From the NCBI RefSeq assembly GCF_050943825.1, contig NZ_JBMNPX010000015.1:1-64000 (forward strand): a stretch of DNA of 64,000 bases, in the 5' to 3' direction. The translations under genes and the position numbers were made by a program. How positions within the stretch are numbered: position 1 is the stretch's first letter; every line of letters begins with the position of its first letter. The notes below the pieces were generated by a model. That model ran no database searches. It was not told where the DNA came from and was given only the letters and a program-made list of their open reading frames with translations. This DNA is from Pseudoflavonifractor sp050943825 (GTDB lineage Bacteria; Bacillota; Clostridia; Oscillospirales; Oscillospiraceae). Of the stretch, positions 42,962 through 50,906 are shown piece after piece.

Positions 42962-43702
42962 TCAGGTTCTGAGGGCGTCCATTCTCCGCTGCCGTTCCTC
43001 CTCCATCATGCCGTGGAGGCAGTCCAGCGCGTCGGAGAGCCCGCCAATGTGGTCAATGAGGCCGATTTTCACCGCCTCCTCGCCGTAGATGACGCTGCCC
43101 ACATCGGCCGCCAATTCCCCGGTCTGGAGCATCATTTTGGTAAAGGTCTCCCGGTCCACGTGGCTGTTGTGGGTGACAAACTGGATAATCCGGTCCTGAA
43201 TCCGCTCAAAGTAGTAGAAGGTCTGGGGTACGCCGATAACCAGGCCATTGAGCCGCACAGGGTGGATAGTCATGGCGGCGGAGGGCGCAATGAAGGACTT
43301 CTTGGCGGACACCGCCAGGGGTACGCCAATGGAGTGGCCGCCCCCCAGCACCAGGGACACGGTGGGCTTGCGCATGCTGGCAATCAGCTCGGCGATGCCC
43401 AGCCCCGCCTCAATGTCGCCGCCCACTGTGTTGAGCAGAATGAGCACGCCGTCCACCTCACTGCTCTCCTCAATGGCCGCCAGAAGGGGCATTACATGCT
43501 CATATTTGGTGGTCTTGGCGGTGGAGGGCAGCAGCTGATGGCCCTCAATCTGCCCCACAATGGTGAGGGTGTGGACTGTGCCTCGCTCCGTCTTAATCGT
43601 AGCGGACCCCATGTCCACAATCTGCTGCTGACGGCTGCTCAGGCTCTCCTCTCCGTCTTCCCCGCTCCCGGCTGCGGCCGTCTCCTTTGTCTCGTCTGCC
43701 AT
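42962..43702 (-). CDS. ClpP-like serine protease (TepA family)
   Basis: 246-residue member of the ClpP/crotonase fold, closest in character to Bacillus TepA, reported as translocation-enhancing. After a low-complexity acidic start the ClpP core follows. NTVGGDIEAGLGIAELIASM holds the oxyanion glycines, the nucleophile Ser lies in GGGHSIGVPLAVSA, and the catalytic His in MTIHPVRLNG. The C-terminal helix (HGMMEEERQRRMDAL) is basic and extended. No ATPase partner is adjacent. AAGGAGG lies upstream of the ATG. Confidence 0.85.
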   Translation of the reverse strand: MADETKETAAAGSGEDGEESLSSRQQQIVDMGSATIKTERGTVHTLTIVGQIEGHQLLPSTAKTTKYEHVMPLLAAIEESSEVDGVLILLNTVGGDIEAGLGIAELIASMRKPTVSLVLGGGHSIGVPLAVSAKKSFIAPSAAMTIHPVRLNGLVIGVPQTFYYFERIQDRIIQFVTHNSHVDRETFTKMMLQTGELAADVGSVIYGEEAVKIGLIDHIGGLSDALDCLHGMMEEERQRRMDALRT

Positions 43703-43763
43703 AGTTCAGCACCTCCTTGGAATCTGGTGCTAGTGTTTGCAGACATGCGCCATTTCATCCAAA

Positions 43764-43797
43764 AAGCCCCCGGCGGAATCTCATCCGCCGGGGGCTT
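43764..43797 (-). terminator. Terminator after GGDEF gene
   Basis: A perfect 14-bp stem (43764-43777 with 43784-43797); on the minus strand it runs into a T-run. Confidence 0.88.
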
Positions 43798-43845
43798 TGA
43801 ATGCGATATCTTTTTTCCGGACAGAATACGGCACAACCCGCAGCT

Positions 43846-45303
43846 TCAGCTGTCGGCCTCAAAGACTGCGTGGCCGTTCCGTCCCGCCCGCTTGGCCTCA
43901 TAGAGGACCCGGTCAGCATTCTCATACAGCAGCGTAAAGTCCTTCCCGTGCCGGGGGTAGAATGCCGCACCGATGCTGCACGACAGGGTCTCCTGGGGGA
44001 GCTCGTCGACGCCGATGGTACGGATTCGGTTGTTCAGGGTGCTCATGAGCCGCTGCACAACCTCCGGGTTGCCCACGTTCTTCAGGAACACCATAAACTC
44101 GTCGCCGCCCACCCGGCCCACGATATCTGTCTCACGGAACACGCCCCGCAGGACCTGAGCGGCTTTTTTCAGCACCAGGTCGCCTGTGGCGTGGCCATAG
44201 GTGTCGTTGATCTCCTTGAAGTGGTCCAAGTCCACCATCAGCAGCACCTGGAAGCCCTTACACCGCTCTTCATTGAGCCAGTCCGTAATGCTCCGGGCAG
44301 TGCTCTCCTTGTTGAGCAGGCCGGTCAGCGGGTCTTCCTCCGCCTTCCGTTCCAGCCGGCGGCGGTCCCGGGCGTTGAGCTGCTGGAAGGACACCAGCAG
44401 CACACCTACGCCAAGAAGGAATGCTACGCCCAGCAGCAGCTCATAATGGATAATGAACTCATAGCTGCTCTGTGCATTCTCCTCACTTACCACATAGCAG
44501 AGTATCCAGTCGTTGCAGTTCAGAGGCTCGTAGGCCAGATAGCTTCCAACTCCCTTATTGTCCACAATAATACTGCCGCTGCTTCTTCTCTGAAAGTCCT
44601 CTCTCATCTGGTCCAGAGATCCCTTGGAGAAGGCTACCTCTCCATAGGCGTCAAAAATATTCCGCTTTGCCCAGTCAGCCTTGCCGGTTCCGGTGCTCAC
44701 CATAGAGCCGTCCGCTGCCACAATGAAGGAATACCCCTTGCCGCCATAGATATCCGCAAACAACAGGTTGCTCAGCGCACCCACATCGTAGGAGCCGCCC
44801 AGCACCGCTGTGACCTCGCCGTCCCTATGTACCGGTACGGCCAGAACAACCTTGTTGTCTCCGTCCACAGAGCTTGAAATAGGATTGCTGATGGCACGTT
44901 CCCCGCTCAGCGCTCTCTTGAAGTACTCCCGGTCCGCCACCTGGCTGGTAATCCCATCGCTGGTGTATCCGGTGCCGTCCGGAAGAATCAGCATGGTTCT
45001 GCCAAAGGTATCCGTGGAGGAGAGCGCCTGAAGCATGTCTTCCATCTGCTCACTTGTCAGCTGCTGAGGCTGCAGGCTGATATAGTTTGACGCTACTTCC
45101 AATGTATTGAACTGGAGCTCAATGACTGCCTCAAAGTGATAGCTCTGCTGTTCCACGTTGGAGTGGAGCAGTTCTACCGTATTTTTCTTGACCGCGCTGT
45201 CTACGCTGGAAAAGAATATCACAAATGCCGCCGCAAGGTAGCAGAGGAATGCAGCGAGCACAACCGCATATTTTAAGTTATTCTTGTTTCGGTTCAAACC
45301 CAT
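43846..45303 (-). CDS. Membrane diguanylate cyclase with dCache sensor
   Basis: Predicted c-di-GMP synthase of 485 residues. Two membrane helices (about residues 12-33 and 285-305) flank an extracellular dCache-type sensor with VADREYFKRAL, VVLAVPVHRDGEV and a YSFIVAADGSMV strand. The C-terminal GGDEF domain is intact: EEDPLTGLLNKES, DLDHFKEINDTYGH, VGGDEFMVF. The inhibitory I-site RxxD (RETD) lies exactly five residues before GGDEF, so product feedback is likely. It probably senses an amino acid or other small ligand outside the cell. Own promoter and terminator. Confidence 0.93.
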   Translation of the reverse strand: MGLNRNKNNLKYAVVLAAFLCYLAAAFVIFFSSVDSAVKKNTVELLHSNVEQQSYHFEAVIELQFNTLEVASNYISLQPQQLTSEQMEDMLQALSSTDTFGRTMLILPDGTGYTSDGITSQVADREYFKRALSGERAISNPISSSVDGDNKVVLAVPVHRDGEVTAVLGGSYDVGALSNLLFADIYGGKGYSFIVAADGSMVSTGTGKADWAKRNIFDAYGEVAFSKGSLDQMREDFQRRSSGSIIVDNKGVGSYLAYEPLNCNDWILCYVVSEENAQSSYEFIIHYELLLGVAFLLGVGVLLVSFQQLNARDRRRLERKAEEDPLTGLLNKESTARSITDWLNEERCKGFQVLLMVDLDHFKEINDTYGHATGDLVLKKAAQVLRGVFRETDIVGRVGGDEFMVFLKNVGNPEVVQRLMSTLNNRIRTIGVDELPQETLSCSIGAAFYPRHGKDFTLLYENADRVLYEAKRAGRNGHAVFEADS

Positions 45304-45336
45304 GCCCTCACCTGCACTTCTGCCGGGAATGTCTAA

Positions 45337-45365
45337 ATTATATCAAAATTATCTGTCTCTTGCAA
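45337..45365 (-). promoter_or_regulatory. GGDEF gene promoter
   Basis: Minus strand: TTGCAA (45360-45365), 17-nt spacer, perfect TATAAT (45337-45342). The start codon lies about 35 nt downstream. The AT-rich stretch beyond (45366-45513) shows no other feature. Confidence 0.78.
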
Positions 45366-45513
45366 TTTCAAATGTTTTATTTCAAAATTCTTTTTCTTTT
45401 TTCTGTGACTTAAATTCCTCTCTTATTCCTATCTGTAAAAATTTCCGACAAATTCCGTTATATTTCTTACTTTTTCAATATTCTCCCACCATAAATTAGC
45501 ACCGGAATACAAA

Positions 45514-45545
45514 AACTGGGCTCCGCATGCATGCGGAGCCCAGTT
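45514..45545 (-). terminator. Terminator of the eight-gene minus-strand operon
   Basis: A perfect 32-nt palindrome centred at 45529/45530, followed on the minus strand by a T-run. It lies just past the aminopeptidase stop codon. Confidence 0.85.
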
Positions 45546-45576
45546 CTGTCTGAGAGAGTAATGCGCTTGGTTATCC

Positions 45577-46989
45577 TCACTTCGCCTCATAGACCGCCTT
45601 CATGCCCTTATAGGTCATGTAGCAGTCCAGCTTGCTCACGGTCTCGAAGGGAGCGTGCATGGAGAGCACGGGAACGCCGGCATCCAGGGTGTCGATGTCC
45701 CGCTCGGCCATATAGGCGGCCACGGTGCCGCCGCCGCCCTGGTCCACCTTGCCCAGCTCGGCCATCTGCCAGGCCACGCCGGCCTCGTCCAGAATCCGGC
45801 GGGCATAGGCCACCAGCTCGGCAGCAGCGTCGGACGCGCCCGACTTGCCCCGGGCGCCGGTGTACTTGCACAGGCCCATGCCGCGGTTGATATAGGCGCT
45901 GTTGCGCTTCTCAAAGGCCTCGGTAAAGTTGGGGTCATAGGCGGCGCACACGTCGGCGGACAGGCAGAAGGACCGCTCATAGCAGGCCTTCAGGGACACC
46001 TGCTGGGCGTCGCACAGGTCGCTCATAAAGGTGTCAAAGGCGGCGGACTTCATGCCGGACACACCCTCGGAGCCAATCTCCTCCTTGTCGGCCAGCATGC
46101 ACACGGCAGTGCGGGCGGGCGCGCTGTCCAGGGCAAAGAGGGCCGCCAGGGAGGCGTAGCCGCAGACACGGTCATCGTGGCCGTAGGCGCCGATGAGGGA
46201 GCGGTCAAAGCCGATGTCGCTGGCCCGGAAGGCGGGCACGGCGGTCAGCTCGGCGGAGATGAAGTCCTCCTCCACAATGCCGTACTTCTGGTTCAGCAGG
46301 TCCAGAATGGCCAGCTTCACCCGCTCAGAGCCCTCGTCATCCTTGAAGGGACGGCTGCCCACCAGCACGTTCAGGCTCTCGCCGGGGATGGCCTCGGACA
46401 GGGGCTTCTTGCTCTGGTCGGCCGCCAGATGGGGCAGCAGGTCGTCCACGGTGAAGAGGGGGTCGCCGGCGCCGGCACCGATGGCCACCTTGATGACGCT
46501 GCCGTCCTTCATGGCGATGACGCCGTGGAGCTCCAGGGGAATGGTCACCCACTGGTACTTGCGGATGCCGCCGTAGTAGTGGGTCTTGAGGAAGCACAGC
46601 TCGGTATCCTCATAGAGGGGGTTGGGCTTGATGTCCAGACGAGGGGAGTCGATGTGGGCCGCGCCGATGTTGACGCCCTCGCTGAGGGGGGTGGTACCCA
46701 CCACAGCCAGCATAATGGCCTTGCCCCGGTTGACCCGGTAGAGCTTGTCGCCGGCATTGACGGCCATGCTCCGGACAAAAGGCTTGAAGCCCCGCTCCTC
46801 GGCCTGGCGGACCACCTCGTCCACGCACTCCCGCTCGGTCTTGCCCGCGTCCAGGAACTTCTTGTAGTCCTCACAGTAAGACTTCATGGCGGCCTCGTCC
46901 TCCGCCGTCAGGCGGTCGTAGCCGTTCTTGGGCTTGTAGAGCAGAGCCTCACGGCGCAGCTCTCCCACGGTCTTCTGCTTCTCGTCCAT
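45577..46989 (-). CDS. M18-family aminopeptidase
   Basis: Zinc-dependent cytosolic aminopeptidase of 470 residues, in the family normally favouring acidic N-terminal residues. Metal-ligand motifs are visible: GAAHIDSPRLDIKP near residue 108, GHDDRVCGYASLAAL, LADKEEIGSEGVSGM with the catalytic Glu pair, and the closing His in LSMHAPFETVSKLD. Length and motif order are complete. It is the last gene of the operon that begins with the ABC-F gene, 12 bases after coaE. Confidence 0.93.
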   Translation of the reverse strand: MDEKQKTVGELRREALLYKPKNGYDRLTAEDEAAMKSYCEDYKKFLDAGKTERECVDEVVRQAEERGFKPFVRSMAVNAGDKLYRVNRGKAIMLAVVGTTPLSEGVNIGAAHIDSPRLDIKPNPLYEDTELCFLKTHYYGGIRKYQWVTIPLELHGVIAMKDGSVIKVAIGAGAGDPLFTVDDLLPHLAADQSKKPLSEAIPGESLNVLVGSRPFKDDEGSERVKLAILDLLNQKYGIVEEDFISAELTAVPAFRASDIGFDRSLIGAYGHDDRVCGYASLAALFALDSAPARTAVCMLADKEEIGSEGVSGMKSAAFDTFMSDLCDAQQVSLKACYERSFCLSADVCAAYDPNFTEAFEKRNSAYINRGMGLCKYTGARGKSGASDAAAELVAYARRILDEAGVAWQMAELGKVDQGGGGTVAAYMAERDIDTLDAGVPVLSMHAPFETVSKLDCYMTYKGMKAVYEAK

Positions 46990-47001
46990 ATGATTTCCTC
47001 C

Positions 47002-47619
47002 TTACTCAGAGCGGGTCTCCGCTCCAAGATTCATGATTTTCTCAAACAGCGCCCTGGCCTGACGGGCAAACTCCGCCTCTTCCCCGGTGTTTTCCAGCAC
47101 TGCGGTGCAGTTTTCCCGGAAAAAGTCGTCGCCCTGCTGGGCCTTCACCCGCATAACAGCATACTCCTCCGGGATACCGTCCCGGGCCATGATGCGCCGG
47201 ACCCGCACCTCCGGCGGAGCCAGAATGCCCACCACCGCGTCGCACAGGCCGCCCAGGCCGCTCTCAATGAGAGCGATGGCGTCCACGGCGGCCAGAGGCC
47301 GTCCCTCCGTCCGGGCAGCGCGGAGCAGCTCCTCCACCCGCCGGCGGACATACCGGTGGGTGATGGCGTTCAGGTCGGCCAGCAGAGCGCTGTCCTGAAA
47401 GACCAGCGCCCCCAGCTTCTTTCGGTCCAGCCGCTGTTCTTCGTCTAGAATACCCCTTCCGAAGCGTTCCGTCAACTCGTTTCTCATGGCGGCGCTCTCC
47501 TCCAGGAGCTGGTGGTACACCTGGTCGCAGTCAATGATGCAGCCGCCCAGGTCCGTCACCACCCGGAGGGCGGTGGTCTTCCCCGCCCCGGTGGGGCCGG
47601 TAATCCCGATAATCTTCAT
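47002..47619 (-). CDS. coaE: Dephospho-CoA kinase
   Basis: Final enzyme of coenzyme A synthesis, phosphorylating the 3'-hydroxyl of dephospho-CoA. The 205 residues have the P-loop GPTGAGKTTALR near residues 8-19, the DCDQVYHQLL motif, the lid/CoA region and a C-terminal helix. It lies between tsaC and the aminopeptidase gene in one operon. Other CoA genes (coaX, coaBC, panT) lie near 60-63 kb. Confidence 0.94.
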   Translation of the reverse strand: MKIIGITGPTGAGKTTALRVVTDLGGCIIDCDQVYHQLLEESAAMRNELTERFGRGILDEEQRLDRKKLGALVFQDSALLADLNAITHRYVRRRVEELLRAARTEGRPLAAVDAIALIESGLGGLCDAVVGILAPPEVRVRRIMARDGIPEEYAVMRVKAQQGDDFFRENCTAVLENTGEEAEFARQARALFEKIMNLGAETRSE

Positions 47620-47640
47620 TTTTCTCGCCGTCCCGGTCTG

Positions 47641-48666
47641 TTATGAGTCCTGGTTCAGGTCCACAATATGGAATCCGGCCGCCTTATTCAGCCGGTTGGA
47701 CACGGCCAGGCCGATGCCCTCGTCGTCCGGGCACTGGGACCAGATCTCCTCCACGTCGGTGCTGTCAAAGTACCGCAGGGCGTCAAAGACCCGCCGGGCC
47801 TGCTCCTCCTTGTCGGCGGCGGGACCCATGGTCTCCACCGGGCGGCCGGGGAAGCAGCCGGCAAACTCGTCAAAGCAGATGACGCCGCTCCTGGGTCCCA
47901 GGTGGTCCCGGATGTAGGCCGCGGTCCTGTCCGCCGGGCCCTTCACCACCGTCACCGGCGCCTTGGGGGCGTAGTGGCGGTACTTCATGCCCGGCGCCCG
48001 GGGATGCTCGTCCTTGCCCATGAGGCGGGTGACCGCCTGGTCCACGTCCACCTCTCCCAGGGCGTCCCGGAGCTGCTCCAGGGTCACGCCGCCGGGCCGC
48101 AGCAGCCGGGGAGGCGTCAGGGTCAGGTCGATGATGGTGGACTCCACCCCCACTGTGCAGGGGCCTCCGTCCACGATGCCGTCAATCTTCCCGTCCATAT
48201 CCTCCAGCATGTCCGCCGCGCTGGTGGGGCTGGGCCGGCCGGAGGTGTTGCCCGAGGGGGCCGCCACCGGCACGCCCGCCGCCGCGATAATGGCCCGGGT
48301 GACCGCATGGTCCGGACAGCGCATACCCACCGTGTCCAGCCCGGCGGTCACTGCGTCGGGCACAATGGGCTTGCGCCGGAGAATCATGGTCAGAGGGCCC
48401 GGCCAGAACCGCTCCGCCAGGGCGTAGGCCGCGGCGGGGATGTCCTCACAGTACCGCGCCAGCCAGTCCGCCGAGGGGACATGGAGAATCAGCGGATTGT
48501 CCTGAGGGCGGCCCTTGGCTGCAAAGATATGGGCCACCGCCTCCGGGTCAAGGCCGCTGGCCCCCAGGCCGTAGACCGTCTCAGTGGGGATGCCCAGCAG
48601 GCCTCCCCGCTTCAGAATTTCCGCCGCCGCCTGGGTGTCATGGGCCGTCAGTCGTTGTGTGATCAC
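47641..48666 (-). CDS. tsaC: L-threonylcarbamoyladenylate synthase (Sua5/TsaC)
   Basis: Makes threonylcarbamoyl-AMP from threonine, bicarbonate and ATP, the first step of tRNA t6A37. The N-terminal YrdC domain has IPTETVYGLGASGLD and KGRPQDNPLILHV, plus APSGNTSGRPSPTSA. An additional C-terminal Sua5 domain follows the linker PGMKYRHYAPKAPV, giving 341 residues, the long (Sua5) form. The GTG start (48664-48666) is preceded by GAGGCGAG. TsaB and TsaE are encoded at 57.4-58.6 kb; TsaD is not in the window. Confidence 0.94.
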   Translation of the reverse strand: MITQRLTAHDTQAAAEILKRGGLLGIPTETVYGLGASGLDPEAVAHIFAAKGRPQDNPLILHVPSADWLARYCEDIPAAAYALAERFWPGPLTMILRRKPIVPDAVTAGLDTVGMRCPDHAVTRAIIAAAGVPVAAPSGNTSGRPSPTSAADMLEDMDGKIDGIVDGGPCTVGVESTIIDLTLTPPRLLRPGGVTLEQLRDALGEVDVDQAVTRLMGKDEHPRAPGMKYRHYAPKAPVTVVKGPADRTAAYIRDHLGPRSGVICFDEFAGCFPGRPVETMGPAADKEEQARRVFDALRYFDSTDVEEIWSQCPDDEGIGLAVSNRLNKAAGFHIVDLNQDS

Positions 48667-48691
48667 GCTTGCTCGCCTCGAAAATCAGATT

Positions 48692-48805
48692 TCAGTTCCA
48701 GCCGTCCGTGCTCCGCTCGGTGCAGGCCTGGATCAGGCCCACAATGCCTGCGGCAATGAGCGCCATGCCGGAGAGAATGTTCAGAATCGCAGTCACCTTT
48801 TTCAT
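48692..48805 (-). CDS. Small single-helix membrane protein, 37 residues
   Basis: Unrecognised. It begins MKKVTAILNILSGMALIAAG and is one membrane helix with a short polar tail ending STDGWN. The strong AAAGGAG site before the ATG at 48805 and its position inside the prfA-tsaC operon, with 25- and 40-base gaps to its neighbours, support translation. A longer in-frame start further upstream lacks a ribosome site. No function can be given. Confidence 0.65.
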   Translation of the reverse strand: MKKVTAILNILSGMALIAAGIVGLIQACTERSTDGWN

Positions 48806-48845
48806 AACAGGGGCTCCTTTCTTTTCATTCCTTGGTTTGTATGGA

Positions 48846-49115
48846 TCAGCCGTAGATATTGGTGGCCACGCCGGCAAGCTCCAGGGCAGTATCCCGGGGG
48901 AAGCCCGCGCCGCACAGATAGCCCCGCACCGCCACGATGCAGTGCTTGGGGTTCACCTTCTCGTCCTCCAGCTCCATCTCCAGATAGCGGCCGTTCTCGT
49001 CCTCTCCGGAGCCGGTGAGCCAGCCGTCATCCTCCAGCAGATTGGCCACGGCCAGCTTGAACTCCTCCTGCTCCATGCCCTGGGGCAGGTTGGTGTAACG
49101 AATCAGCATTTCCAT
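48846..49115 (-). CDS. Hypothetical protein, 89 residues
   Basis: Small acidic soluble protein of unknown function. Sequence runs MEMLIRYTNLPQGMEQEEFK, then a Gly/Glu/Asp-rich centre, then KHCIVAVRGYLCGAGFPRDT and a short hydrophobic C-terminus. Two cysteines are present but not in a metal-binding spacing. The start at 49115 follows AAAGGAGA. It sits 29 bases behind prfA in the same operon. A longer frame reaching upstream into prfA is an artefact. Confidence 0.75.
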   Translation of the reverse strand: MEMLIRYTNLPQGMEQEEFKLAVANLLEDDGWLTGSGEDENGRYLEMELEDEKVNPKHCIVAVRGYLCGAGFPRDTALELAGVATNIYG

Positions 49116-49144
49116 TGTAAAAATCTCCTTTCGCGGGATGGCCC

Positions 49145-50212
49145 TTAGTCCGCCTCTCCGCTCTGCTTCAGCCGCTCCGCCTGGTCGGCGGTAATCAGGC
49201 TGTCGATAATCTCGTCCAGGTCGCCGTTCATCACGTCCTCCAGCTTGTAGAGGGTGAGGCCGATGCGGTGGTCGGTCAGGCGGCCCTGGGGGAAGTTGTA
49301 GGTCCGGATGCGCTCGTTGCGCATGCCTGTGCCCACCTGGCTGCGCCGCTCCTCGCTCCACTCGCTGTTCACCCGCTGCTGCTCCGCCTCATAGAGACGG
49401 GAACGAAGAATCTGCATGGCCTTGTCCCGGTTCTGGAACTGGCTGCGCTCCTGCTGGCACTCCACCACCATGCCGGTGGGCTTGTGGATGAGCCGGACGG
49501 CGGAGGAGGTCTTGTTGATGTGCTGTCCGCCCGCGCCGGAGGAGCGGAACACCTGCATCTCAATGTCAGCCGGGTTGATGTCCACGTCCACCTCCTCGGC
49601 CTCGGGCAGCACCGCCACCGTGACGGTGGAGGTGTGAATCCGCCCGCCCGATTCGGTCTCGGGCACCCGCTGCACCCGGTGGACGCCGCTCTCAAACTTC
49701 AGGCGGCTGTACGCGCCGCCGCCCTCAACCGTGAAGGAAATTTCCTTTATGCCGCCCAGCTCCGTCTCGTTCAGGCTGGCGACCTCCACCTTCCAGCGGC
49801 GGGCCTCGGCGTACATGGAGTACATCCGGTAGAGGGAGTTGGCGAACAGCGCCGCCTCCTCCCCGCCCACGCCGGCCCGGATTTCCACAATGACGTTCTT
49901 GCCGTCGTTGGGGTCGGTGGGCAGCAGGAGAATCTTCATCTTCTGCTCCAGCTCCTCTGACTCCGCCTTGGCCTGGGCGAACTCCTCCTGGGCCAGCTCC
50001 TTCATGTCCGGATCGGACATGAGGGCCCGGGCATCCTCCATGTCCCGCTGCCGCCGCATATAGCGCCGGTAGGTCTCCACCAGAGGCTCCAGCTCGCTCT
50101 GCTCCTTATTCAGCTTTGCCACCAGCGCCGGATCGCCGTAGGTCTCCGGGGCGTTGAGCCGGGCCACCAGGTCCTCATAGTGGAGCTCCAGGCTCCTGAG
50201 CTTGTCCAGCAT
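49145..50212 (-). CDS. prfA: Peptide chain release factor 1
   Basis: Recognises UAA and UAG stop codons and triggers peptide release. The 355 residues contain the GGQ motif in SSGAGGQHINKTSSA and the codon-reading PxT-type tripeptide in RVQRVPETESGGR (PET, where Escherichia coli RF1 has PAT; RF2 would have SPF). Domain 1 coiled coil is intact. prmC, the usual neighbour that methylates the GGQ glutamine, is not here. Its stop is followed closely by the 89-residue gene. Confidence 0.95.
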   Translation of the reverse strand: MLDKLRSLELHYEDLVARLNAPETYGDPALVAKLNKEQSELEPLVETYRRYMRRQRDMEDARALMSDPDMKELAQEEFAQAKAESEELEQKMKILLLPTDPNDGKNVIVEIRAGVGGEEAALFANSLYRMYSMYAEARRWKVEVASLNETELGGIKEISFTVEGGGAYSRLKFESGVHRVQRVPETESGGRIHTSTVTVAVLPEAEEVDVDINPADIEMQVFRSSGAGGQHINKTSSAVRLIHKPTGMVVECQQERSQFQNRDKAMQILRSRLYEAEQQRVNSEWSEERRSQVGTGMRNERIRTYNFPQGRLTDHRIGLTLYKLEDVMNGDLDEIIDSLITADQAERLKQSGEAD

Positions 50213-50213
50213 G

Positions 50214-50906
50214 TTAACCTCCGTATATCATTTGGCTGACCTCAGCCGTGGGTGTCTCAGTCCGGGGCATCTCCCGGTCAAAGAGGAAGGACTTCACCAG
50301 CGCCAGGGGCTCCCGGAAAAACATACTGATCCGGGAGGGCAAGTGGCTGGTGGGCGCGGCCAGGGTGGACACATCTTCATATCCAAACCGCTCCGCCAGC
50401 ATCCGGGCCCGGGTCAGATGGAATCCGTTTGACACAATCAGCACCCCGTCCTCCGCCGGGTCCAGGGACAGGGACTCCAGCAGCGCCGCGGAGTAGCCCA
50501 GATTCTCGGCGGTGTTGTGAGAGTTGTCCTCCAGATAGATGTACGCCTTGTCATAGCCCGCCTTAATCAGGTAGTCCGCCATGGCCGAGGCCTCGCTCAC
50601 CGGCTCATCCTTCCCCTGACCGCCGCTGACGATAACCGGGATGGGGCTGTCCAGGCCGTTGAGATAGTCCAGCGCCGTGTCCAGCCTGTCCCGCAGCAGC
50701 TCCGACGGCCCGCTCTCCTCCACCTTGCAGCCCAGGATAATCATCACCTTGGGCGTGCCCTGGATCTGGGTCCGCTTTCCGATACACACAATGGTGGCCA
50801 GAATGGCAAAGCAGATAAGTCCAACTCCCACCAGCCCCATCACAACCCGCAGGAGAGGATGGAGATTCTTTCCCCCGTAGATGCGGTATTCGTTCTCACT
50901 TTTCAT
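50214..50906 (-). CDS. YdcF-like DUF218 membrane protein
   Basis: 230-residue protein with one N-terminal membrane helix (about residues 20-44) and a DUF218 domain: VMIILGCKVEESGPSE, VIVSGGQGKDEPVSEA, LEDNSHNTAENLGYSA, VSNGFHLTRARMLAERFG. DUF218 proteins (YdcF, SanA, ElyC) are linked to envelope or carrier-lipid metabolism, with the domain facing outside when anchored this way. The ATG overlaps the ABC-F stop (ATGA), so I use 50906 rather than a start 13 codons upstream. Confidence 0.88.
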   Translation of the reverse strand: MKSENEYRIYGGKNLHPLLRVVMGLVGVGLICFAILATIVCIGKRTQIQGTPKVMIILGCKVEESGPSELLRDRLDTALDYLNGLDSPIPVIVSGGQGKDEPVSEASAMADYLIKAGYDKAYIYLEDNSHNTAENLGYSAALLESLSLDPAEDGVLIVSNGFHLTRARMLAERFGYEDVSTLAAPTSHLPSRISMFFREPLALVKSFLFDREMPRTETPTAEVSQMIYGG